Positions 8,088-18,464 of a DNA stretch of 37,023 bases are shown one piece after another. Origin of the DNA: Klebsiella pneumoniae (GTDB lineage: Bacteria; Myxococcota_A; UBA796; GCA-2862545); assembly GCA_945861065.1 (NCBI GenBank), contig CAMASI010000044.1, positions 1-37,023 on the forward strand, in the 5' to 3' direction. Numbering within the stretch: position 1 is the first letter of the stretch; every line of letters starts with the position of its first letter. The notes beneath the pieces were generated by a model. That model made no database searches and was not told where the DNA came from. It saw only the letters and a list, made by a program, of their open reading frames with translations. The position numbers were made by a program, and so were the translations under genes.

Positions 8088-9409
8088 CAGTTTCCCCCCA
8101 ACATGCGATGAATCGCCTCGGCGGCGTCGCGACCCTCGGCAACCGCGTTGACCACTTCCTTGCCCCCGTTCCGGCAGTCACCGCCGGCGAAGACGCGTTC
8201 ATGTCCGGTGCGGCCGGAGGCATCCGTGACGATCACACCTCGATCTACGGCAACGCCCGGGATTGTTGCCACCAGCGACCCGAGTTTGCCTTGACCGATG
8301 GCGAGAATCGCCAAATCACAGGGCAGTTCGCGCTCCGTGCCCGGCAGCGCCTTTCGATCGGGACCAGCATCTGCCACCCGAACTGCCGTCACCCGGCCTG
8401 TCCCCGCAAACCCCAGCGGCACGGAGGACCACGCGGCAGACGCGCCCTCCTCCTTGGCCACGCCCCATTCGTGTTCGTAGCCGCTCATCGTCGCTTCGGT
8501 CCCTCGGTACACCAGTGTCACTGTGGGCACACCGAGGCCGAGCAACTCCCGGACGACGTCCACGGCGGTATTGCCGCCGCCGATCACCGCGGCGCGACGT
8601 ACGCCGCGCAAGTCCACCGTCGCGAGTTTCATCTGCTCGATAAAGGCGGTCGCGCCCCACACACCGCTCAACTCGTCACCGGCGAGTCGGGTGTCGCCGC
8701 CCAGACCGAAGCCAAGGAACAGGGCGTCGTGCCGGGCCAGCAGGTCGTCCCAGCTGCGGTCCCGGGGCACGAGCACGCCGCCCTTCCAGTCGATTCCGCC
8801 GATGGACAGGACCCGTTCCGCCTCTTCTACGGACGCCTCCGCCCGGAGCTTGTACGGCGCCACACCGGTGGTGTTCAGGCCACCCGGCCGCGTCCGCCCG
8901 TCGTAAATCGTGACCGCATGGCCGAAGCGCCGCAAACGATGGGCGGCAGCGAGGCCTGCGGGACCGCCACCGATGATTCCAACTCTCTTGCCGCTGGCAG
9001 CACCCGCCTCGAAAAACGTGCGGTCGGCTTGGGCATCGGTCGCGAACCGCTGGAGCCGTCCGATCTGGATCGGTGGAACGCCCATTTCGTTGTACACGCA
9101 GTCACCGACGCACAGCACCTCCACCGGACAGACGCGCGCGCAGGACTGGCCGAGGATGTTGCTGGTCAGGATCGTTCTCGCGGCGCCTTCCACGTTTTGC
9201 GTGGCGATCTTGCGGATGAAGCTGGGGATGTCGATGGCGGTGGGGCAGGCCTTGATGCACGGCGCGTCGTAGCAGCCGAGGCAACGGTTCGCCTCGACCG
9301 CCGCTTGCGCTGCCGTGTAGGCGGGCTTGTAGTCGTCGAACACGGATTCGGATCGGTTGGAGGGGAGAGAGGACATGTTCGGGGTGCCCTGGGAGGAGGT
9401 TTTGAACAT
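8087..9409 (-). CDS. preT: Dihydropyrimidine dehydrogenase, electron-input subunit PreT
   Basis: This FAD/NAD(P)H subunit carries electrons from NADH to PreA. The 440 residues begin with a ferredoxin-like region containing CLGCYDAPCIKACP (about 45-58) and CARVCPVEVLCVGDC (about 90-104). An FAD dinucleotide fold follows (IIGGGPAGLAAAHRL, about 146-160), then an NADH fold (AVIGGGNTAVDVVREL, near 275-290). This is the layout of PreT and of glutamate-synthase small subunits; the coupling to preA decides for PreT. ATG 9409 has a weak AGGGTG ribosome site; ATG 9376 would shorten the protein to 429 residues. A palindrome at 9419-9433 lies just upstream, between this gene and the divergent deaminase. 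Confidence 0.93.
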   Translation of the reverse strand: MFKTSSQGTPNMSSLPSNRSESVFDDYKPAYTAAQAAVEANRCLGCYDAPCIKACPTAIDIPSFIRKIATQNVEGAARTILTSNILGQSCARVCPVEVLCVGDCVYNEMGVPPIQIGRLQRFATDAQADRTFFEAGAASGKRVGIIGGGPAGLAAAHRLRRFGHAVTIYDGRTRPGGLNTTGVAPYKLRAEASVEEAERVLSIGGIDWKGGVLVPRDRSWDDLLARHDALFLGFGLGGDTRLAGDELSGVWGATAFIEQMKLATVDLRGVRRAAVIGGGNTAVDVVRELLGLGVPTVTLVYRGTEATMSGYEHEWGVAKEEGASAAWSSVPLGFAGTGRVTAVRVADAGPDRKALPGTERELPCDLAILAIGQGKLGSLVATIPGVAVDRGVIVTDASGRTGHERVFAGGDCRNGGKEVVNAVAEGRDAAEAIHRMLGGN

Positions 9410-9418
9410 CGTATCACC

Positions 9419-9433
9419 CTACCGTCGCGGTAG
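9419..9433. promoter_or_regulatory. Palindrome in the preT/codA divergent intergenic region
   Basis: CTACCG-tcg-CGGTAG is a perfect 6-base inverted repeat with a 3-base spacer. It lies between the divergent starts of preT (9409) and the deaminase gene (9453), where an operator serving both would be expected. A related sequence, CTACCG-ggg-TGGGAG, lies 40-54 bases upstream of the ureidopropionase operon at 15816-15830 and matches at 11 of 15 positions. A regulator-binding site is inferred. It also covers the weak ribosome site of preT, so an RNA-level role is possible. Confidence 0.4.
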
Positions 9434-9452
9434 AAGGCGAAGCGAGGGATGC

Positions 9453-10616
9453 ATGTGGTTGCGCGATGTGGTCGTAGACGTCGACGGCGACGAGCAGCAC
9501 GCAGACGTGCACATTGTTGGTGACGTCATCGGAACTGTCTGTTCGCCGAGCACCCAGGGTGCCGCAGATCGGCGGGGCGGGCGCCTCACGCCCGCTTTGG
9601 CCGAGCCCCACGTGCATCTCGACGCCGCGCTGCTGGGAGTTCGGGCGCCAAATCGAAGCGGGACGCTCAGGGAGGGGATCGCCAACTGGGCCAGGCTTCG
9701 GGAGGGACTTTCCGCCGAAGACGTGCTCGCCCGTGCCTCCGAAACACTCACCATGTACCGGGCGAACGGTGTGTTCCGGGTGCGCACCCACGTAGACACT
9801 GGCAGCGCCGTAGCGGTCGACACGCTGTTGGCTCTACGCGAATCTGCTGCCGAGAGGGGCACGACGCTTCAGGTCGTCGCTTTCCCACAAGAGGGAATCC
9901 TGCGCGCCCCCGAGCGCCGACGGTTGTGGGAGGAGGCCGTGGCAAAGGGATGCGACGCGGTGGGCTGCATCCCCCACTTCGAGCGCACCACCGAGGAGGG
10001 CCACGCCTCGGTGCGACTCGCCTTCGACCTTGCCGAGCGCCACGACCTCCCCGTCGACCTGCACTGTGACGAGACCGACGATCCGTGGAGCCGGAACCTG
10101 GAAGTCGCCTGTGCGCTGGCCATCGATCGAGGCTGGCAGGGCAGAGTCGTCACGGGCCACTGCACCGCCCTTCATGGCATGCCCGGTCCCTACGTCGCGA
10201 AGGTCGCCGAGTTGGCCGCGGAGGCTGGGGTGCAAATCGTCGTCAATCCGCTCGACAACACGGTCCTACAAGGACGATTCGACACGGGGCCCGTACGCCG
10301 CGGAATCGCGCCGGTGAAGGCGTTGTGGGCGGCCGGCGTGAGCGTGGGCATCGGTCACGACTCGGTCGTGGACCCGTGGTACCGCCTCGGCACCGCGCAC
10401 TTGCTCGACCCGGCTTGGCTGCTGGTACACGTGGGTCACCTCACGTCGGAGGAGGAGATGCGGCGGGTGTTTCGGACGCTGGTCTTCGAAAACCACCTAC
10501 CGTTTGGGGGAGCGCCACGGGTAGAGGTCGGCGCGGTCGGGCCCTGGATGTGGTGGAAGGACGCAGACCCCGTGGAGATTCTGCGGACGCGCGCGGTGCC
10601 GGAGCGCGTGGGCTAA
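9453..10616 (+). CDS. codA: CodA-type cytosine deaminase (amidohydrolase family)
   Basis: Predicted to hydrolyse cytosine to uracil and ammonia, feeding PreTA. The 387 residues match the CodA pattern: metal-binding HVH (53 and 55) in EPHVHLD, AFPQEG near 144-148, PHFE near 174-177, HCDETDD with His204 and Glu207, TGHCTAL with His236, LQGRFDT near 272-278, and GHDSVVDPWY with the metal-binding Asp303. E. coli CodA has an Asp right after this Asp (D314); here it is Ser304, so substrate preference may be shifted. Start 9453 is chosen because GCGAGGG precedes it and it avoids the preT coding region; an in-frame ATG at 9357 would run deep into preT. It is the only + strand gene of the island. Confidence 0.85.
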   Translation: MWLRDVVVDVDGDEQHADVHIVGDVIGTVCSPSTQGAADRRGGRLTPALAEPHVHLDAALLGVRAPNRSGTLREGIANWARLREGLSAEDVLARASETLTMYRANGVFRVRTHVDTGSAVAVDTLLALRESAAERGTTLQVVAFPQEGILRAPERRRLWEEAVAKGCDAVGCIPHFERTTEEGHASVRLAFDLAERHDLPVDLHCDETDDPWSRNLEVACALAIDRGWQGRVVTGHCTALHGMPGPYVAKVAELAAEAGVQIVVNPLDNTVLQGRFDTGPVRRGIAPVKALWAAGVSVGIGHDSVVDPWYRLGTAHLLDPAWLLVHVGHLTSEEEMRRVFRTLVFENHLPFGGAPRVEVGAVGPWMWWKDADPVEILRTRAVPERVG

Positions 10617-10646
10617 ACCATCGCCTGTGTCATTCGGGCCTCCGTT

Positions 10647-11965
10647 TCAGCCAAACAACTGCTGGTCCAAATGATCGAGCCCTCGGTCCGCAATCGCAAG
10701 TCCGTGGTTCAACTCGCTTTCGGTGATGCACAGCGGCGGGTTGCACATGAACGAACTGCCCTGAACCAATGTGTACAGGCCTTCGGCGCGGAAGAATTTC
10801 CCGAGCCAGCCGGTCAGCGCATGCGTCTCGTTGTAGTTGCAGAGCGGCGTTCCTTGCCGGTCTCCGGCCAGTTCCACGATTCCGAACAGCCCGATGTTTC
10901 GCGTCGCCCGCACGCTCGGATGGCGGGCCGCCAAGGCCGCGAGTTTGTCCTGCAGCACCAAACCCATGGCGGCAGAGCGCTCGACAAGACCCTCCTCCTC
11001 CATCACGTCGAGCACCGCCATGGCGACTTCGAGGCAGAACGGGTGGGCATTGTAGGTCAGGCCGCCCCAGAACACGTTGTGATCGAAGTGATCGGCGATG
11101 TGGCGCCGCACCGCCATCGCACCGAGCGGCACGTAGGAACTGGTCAGCCCTTTGGCCATCGTCAGGATGTCGGGAACGATGTCGCCGTGCTCGAAGGCGA
11201 ACCACTTGCCCGTCCGCCCGAATCCGCACATGACCTCGTCGCACACAAGCAGGATGCCGTATTTGTCGAGCAAGGCGCGCAGCCCCTGCAGGTAGCCACG
11301 CGGCGGCGGTAGGATGCCATTCGTGCCCGTCACCGTCTCGATGAACATCGCGGCGATGGTGTGGGGGCCTTCGAAGCGGATGACCTCGTCGAGGTAGGTC
11401 AGGTGGTTGGCGACGAGCGCGTCCTCATCGTCACCGAACGAGAACGCCAGTGGACGCGGGTCCATGACGCGCACGACGCCGGCCATACCGGGCTCGTTGG
11501 GCCACCGTCGCGGGTCGCCTGTGAGGCTCATCGCACCATGCGTGGCGCCATGGTAGCTCCGGTACCGCGCGAGAATCTTGTGGCGGCCGGTGAATAGGCG
11601 CGCCGCCTTGATGGCGTTCTCGTTCGCTTCTGCGCCGCCCAGCGTGAAAAAGATGCTGTCGAGATCGCCGGGCATTTTCCTGGCCAGCCGTTGCCCGAGC
11701 CGCGCCCGCACTTCGGTGGCCATGCCCGGGCCGGCGAAGATTACCCGGTCCACAGCCTCCTTCATGCGCTCGCGAACGCGCGGGTGCCCGTGCCCGATGT
11801 TCACGCTCATGAGCTGGCTGTTGAAGTCCAGGTAGCGCTTGCCTGACGGCTCCCAAAACCACACGCCCTCGCCACCGGCGAATGGGATCGGGTCGACCTT
11901 GCCGCCGGCCGACCACGAGAACATCGTGTGGGCCTTGCACAGGTCCACCATTTCCCTGGCGTCCA

Positions 11966-11966
<1 letters not shown>
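10647..11966 (-). CDS. Class III omega-amino-acid aminotransferase (probable beta-alanine:pyruvate)
   Basis: A PLP enzyme of the class III aminotransferase family, 439 residues. The Asp that contacts PLP is at 243 (LLVCDEVMCGFGRTG) and the Schiff-base Lys is at 272 (TMAKGLTSSYVPLG). The cofactor-phosphate region GGAEANENAIKAAR is at 110-123. Context makes beta-alanine or 3-aminoisobutyrate the likely amino donor, giving malonate or methylmalonate semialdehyde for the enzyme encoded just upstream. The start at 11966 overlaps the stop of that gene by one base (TGATG); an in-frame ATG at 12050 would overlap it by 85 bases. Family members also act on taurine or other omega-amines, so substrate is inferred from neighbours. 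Confidence 0.88.
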
Positions 11967-15776
<3,810 letters not shown>

Positions 15777-15830
15777 GAACGACCTCCTCACCTTTTGGAT
15801 GTTCGGTCGTTCTTTCTACCGGGGTGGGAG
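15777..15830 (-). promoter_or_regulatory. Leader of the pyrimidine operon with inverted repeat over the ribosome site
   Basis: Read on the minus strand, GAACGACC (15812-15805) is followed by 20 bases that include most of the GAGGAGG ribosome site. The perfect complement GGTCGTTC (15784-15777) comes next and touches the ATG at 15776. In RNA this stem would hide the last bases of the ribosome site; as DNA it could be an operator. Further upstream 15816-15830 carries the CTACCG half-palindrome shared with the preT/codA region. The whole gap to the oxidase operon is only 70 bases, so promoter and control sites must lie here or transcription reads through. Confidence 0.45.
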
Positions 15831-15846
15831 GCGAGAGGCCACCGGA

Positions 15847-16419
15847 CTACCGAAGCGCTTTGACAATCTCCGGAAGCACGTCGCCGTCCGCATTGCCCCA
15901 CGAATGCCGCTCATACGTCAGCGCCGACGCGATGTCGTAGTCCGACAGCGACGCCTGCGACGGCATCGCACCATTGTACGCAACGCCCTGCACGGTGATC
16001 GGCCCGCTCAGGCCTTTCAGCACGATGGTCGCGTGGTTGCCGGGATCCCCGTAGAATTCCCCGGAACCGGCCAACGGCGGGAACGTGCCGGGCGTGCCCC
16101 TGCCATCCGTTCCGTGACACACGGAACACGTTTGGCTGTACACCTTTTCGCCACGACCCATCAGCGACGCGTGGTCGATCAGGGTCTCGTCGATGATCTC
16201 GGGCGCCACTGGCTTCAACGGCGAAACCGCCACAAAGGCCGGCGAGGCGCAGTATTTGAACCCGGTGTTGGCGCTGTACAGCCAGGAGCTGCAGTCATCC
16301 TTCACCCGATAGGGGTACCGTTCACCGATCTCCGGGAGATCCCGGTCGTAAGTCGTGCCCATGCAGCCCGACGCCAGCACCACAACGGTGACTGCAGGCA
16401 CGCAATTTAGGAGGGACAT
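15847..16419 (-). CDS. Monohaem cytochrome c lipoprotein
   Basis: A 190-residue exported cytochrome c. The N-terminus is a lipoprotein signal ending VLASGCMG, with Cys19 as the lipidated residue. A Cys-containing pro-region (CSSW and KYCAS near 43-57) leads to a class I cytochrome domain with CSVCH near 98-102 and a Met ligand candidate in YNGAMPSQ. It is the last gene of the oxidase operon and its start overlaps the upstream small gene by 13 bases. Because oxidase subunit II carries no cytochrome domain, this protein and the dihaem cytochrome at 20999 are the likely electron donors. The lipid anchor would hold it at the membrane. Confidence 0.88.
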   Translation of the reverse strand: MSLLNCVPAVTVVVLASGCMGTTYDRDLPEIGERYPYRVKDDCSSWLYSANTGFKYCASPAFVAVSPLKPVAPEIIDETLIDHASLMGRGEKVYSQTCSVCHGTDGRGTPGTFPPLAGSGEFYGDPGNHATIVLKGLSGPITVQGVAYNGAMPSQASLSDYDIASALTYERHSWGNADGDVLPEIVKALR

Positions 16420-16784
16420 GGTTCCTCGTTCGCCGGACGAATACCCGGCACGAAATGACTTGGGTTCGAAATCACCGCGGATTGGTCACCATCTTCGCCG
16501 CCTGCATCGCGGTGGGCACCGTGGGAGGCACCGTGATTCTGACCGAATGGGAGCCCGCTCGACGAATGGCCGCCGGCGCCCTGCTGGGAGCCGGAACCGC
16601 CCTGATTCTGACCGCCAACCGTCTGATTCGCTGAGTTGTTCACTTCGCGGATCACCCACCCCACCATCAAAGCGATGAAGATGAGCGGCAGAAAGCTCAG
16701 GAATGCGGTCGTCCCCAGGTAGGCGGACTGCTGCGCTGGGGTGACGGTCCCGCACACGGAACACGCGAATACGATGGCGTTCAC
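16407..16784 (-). CDS. Small CxxC membrane protein of the oxidase operon
   Basis: A 125-residue product starting with GTG at 16784, which overlaps the stop of the upstream subunit III-like gene by four bases (GTGA). The N-terminus reads NAIVFACSVCG, giving a CxxC pair, then one strong membrane segment at about 26-45. The remaining 75 residues are Gly, Gln, Ser and His rich and probably disordered. Small proteins with an ACSVC-like N-terminus occur in other oxidase operons; I know no proven function, and metal or haem handling is a guess. An in-frame start at 17081 would overlap the upstream gene in another frame and is not credible. The tail is also open on the other strand. Confidence 0.65.
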   Translation of the reverse strand: MNAIVFACSVCGTVTPAQQSAYLGTTAFLSFLPLIFIALMVGWVIREVNNSANQTVGGQNQGGSGSQQGAGGHSSSGLPFGQNHGASHGAHRDAGGEDGDQSAVISNPSHFVPGIRPANEEPCPS

Positions 16785-17371
16785 AGGTACACGCGCCAGT
16801 ACAGGATGGGCCACAAAGCGACCACGAACATCCAATAGACGCGGGTGGCAAGCAGTTGGTCTTGTGAAGCGGTCCCCAGCGCCACACCGCGCAGCGCGGC
16901 GCCGTACGCGATGAGACCCGCCATCGCGTGCAAAGCGTGGGCCCCGACCACCAAGTAGAAGAACCCTCCGTAGGCCGACGCACGCAACGACAGGCCTTGA
17001 TTCAGCAGTTGCACCCACTCGACGCCCTGCAGGCCAACGAACGCAAGCCCAGCGACAAATGCAGCGACCATGGGACGCCAAGCGCCCGTATAGTCTCCCC
17101 GCTCGGCTTTTCGGCCGGCCACCACCGCCAGCGCACCGCTCGCCAGCAGCACAAGCGTGTTGAAGGCGGTGGACTCAATCGGCAAGCGAGGCTGGTCGAG
17201 CGGCGGCCACACCGGCACCATGGCCCGGTCGATGGTATGCGCGCTGATCAGCCCGGCAAAAAACATCACTTCGCAGCAAACGAACAACACGACCGCCAGG
17301 GTCGCGCTCGGCACGCCCGCGGCCCGCTCCAGGCCCGCAGGCCGAAGATGAACGACGTCTGCCGAAGCCAT
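16781..17371 (-). CDS. Cytochrome c oxidase subunit III family protein (second copy)
   Basis: A 196-residue haem-copper oxidase subunit III-like membrane protein with five predicted helices (about 23-43, 68-87, 97-116, 133-155 and 173-193). Family signals include CCEVMFFAGLIS in the first helix, GLQGVEWVQL, and FYLVVGAHALHAMAGL in the fourth. It differs clearly from the other subunit III at 17886-18461: it lacks the HRxxHPE stretch and ends with LWPILYWRVYL. It starts two bases after the subunit IV stop. Two subunit III-like proteins in one operon could reflect a split or duplicated subunit; which one assembles with CtaD is not known from sequence. Confidence 0.87.
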   Translation of the reverse strand: MASADVVHLRPAGLERAAGVPSATLAVVLFVCCEVMFFAGLISAHTIDRAMVPVWPPLDQPRLPIESTAFNTLVLLASGALAVVAGRKAERGDYTGAWRPMVAAFVAGLAFVGLQGVEWVQLLNQGLSLRASAYGGFFYLVVGAHALHAMAGLIAYGAALRGVALGTASQDQLLATRVYWMFVVALWPILYWRVYL

Positions 17372-17373
17372 CG

Positions 17374-17877
17374 TCAGTGGCTCGGTGCCGCAGGAGCAGA
17401 ACCATGCTCGCCGTGCTCGCCGTGCTCGGGTGCCGCATCGTGCTCGGCTGCTGCACCGTGCTCACCGTGCGTGTTGACGTCGCCGGCCGCCAAGGACCTC
17501 GCGATCTCGTTCTTCGCCGCTACATTCTCCCAGCGCGTGCCCTCGTGCTCCATCACGTCCGGGGCCACCGCCGAGAAGAACAGGACCATGAACGCCAAAG
17601 AAGTCGTCAGCGCGTACCACACGATCGGGCGCTCGACGTCGAGGTGCATGAAGTTCTTCGCGACCAGGTAGGCCTTGACGAAGGCGATCCCGAACGCGGT
17701 GACCAGCGTCAACACAGTGATTTCCAGCATCGGGCCGAGGACCGAAATCGTCAAGAGAACAAGGAGGATGCCCCAGATCCGAATGTAGAAAATCGGGGGA
17801 TGTGGCGAACCGTGCCCATGGCCGCCAGCTTGTGCGCCGTGTGCGTCGTGGTGTGTTTCCGAATGCGACGTGCTCAT
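17374..17877 (-). CDS. ctaF: Cytochrome c oxidase subunit IV with His-rich ends
   Basis: Small oxidase subunit of the prokaryotic subunit IV type, 167 residues from ATG 17877 (AGGTGA upstream); an in-frame start at 17925 would overlap subunit III. The core has three helices (about 31-49, 54-73 and 86-107) with the family-typical FVKAYLVAKNFMHL at about 66-79. Both ends are unusual: the N-terminus has ten His in the first 31 residues (SHSETHHDAHGAQAGGHGHG), and the tail carries repeated EHG units. The tail DNA (17403-17470) is a degenerate repeat of ctcgccgtg. The ends might bind metal or just reflect repeat expansion. Confidence 0.88.
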   Translation of the reverse strand: MSTSHSETHHDAHGAQAGGHGHGSPHPPIFYIRIWGILLVLLTISVLGPMLEITVLTLVTAFGIAFVKAYLVAKNFMHLDVERPIVWYALTTSLAFMVLFFSAVAPDVMEHEGTRWENVAAKNEIARSLAAGDVNTHGEHGAAAEHDAAPEHGEHGEHGSAPAAPSH

Positions 17878-17885
17878 CGTGTCAC

Positions 17886-18461
17886 CTACTTCGCGATGTA
17901 GAGGAGCGGGAAGAGGAAGATCCACACCAGGTCTACGAAGTGCCAGTAGATACCGGCCAATTCGACCCGATGCATTTCACGGCCATGATGCGCATCCCAG
18001 GCCACCACCGCCATCACAATCGCACCGGCGATCACGTGACCCGCATGGATTCCCGCCGCCGTGTAATAAAACGCCCAGAACGCGTTCGACGAGATCGTGT
18101 ACCCATGCTGGATCTCGTTGGTCCACTCGAAGCCCTTGATGACCAAGAACATGAGGGCGCCGCCGATCGTATACAACAGGTACCGCGCAGCCTTCTTGCC
18201 ATCGCCGCTCTCGGCCGCTTGGTGCGCGAGAACGGCCGTGAGACTCGACGTGAGCAACACGAACGTATTGGTGGCGCCCGCCATGGTGTTGGTATGGGCC
18301 GCGTAGAGCGCGAACTCGGGATGCGCCAATCGGTGCATCAGGTAGCTCGCGAGCACGCCACCGAAGATGACGATTTCCGAGACGAGCAGCCACCAAACGG
18401 CCAACTTGGGCGTGGCGATGCCAGTGGCACTACGCAGGTTTGCGAGAGGCTTTCCGGACAT
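17886..18461 (-). CDS. ctaE: Cytochrome c oxidase subunit III
   Basis: A 191-residue subunit III with five predicted helices (about 19-41, 60-80, 93-112, 127-152 and 167-189), the short form that lacks the first two helices of the mitochondrial protein. Family motifs are WWLLVSEIVIFGGVLASYL in helix one, the conserved membrane Glu region IKGFEWTNEI, and FYYTAAGIHAGHVIAGA. The C-terminus has the classic YWHFVDLVWIFLFPLLYI. It starts three bases after the subunit I stop and precedes subunit IV by eight. Subunit III stabilises subunit I and supports its proton uptake. Confidence 0.94.
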   Translation of the reverse strand: MSGKPLANLRSATGIATPKLAVWWLLVSEIVIFGGVLASYLMHRLAHPEFALYAAHTNTMAGATNTFVLLTSSLTAVLAHQAAESGDGKKAARYLLYTIGGALMFLVIKGFEWTNEIQHGYTISSNAFWAFYYTAAGIHAGHVIAGAIVMAVVAWDAHHGREMHRVELAGIYWHFVDLVWIFLFPLLYIAK

Positions 18462-18464
18462 GAA

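Noticed and set aside
8108..9433. 441-codon + strand frame opposite preT
   Set aside because: PreT has intact Fe-S, FAD and NADH motifs. The antisense product has no family features.
9357..9452. Upstream in-frame start for the cytosine deaminase gene
   Set aside because: It would add 32 residues without family similarity and overlap preT coding sequence; 9453 has a ribosome-like site and the normal N-terminus.
10617..10646. Terminator between convergent codA and the aminotransferase gene
   Set aside because: The 30-base gap shows no stem followed by a T run.
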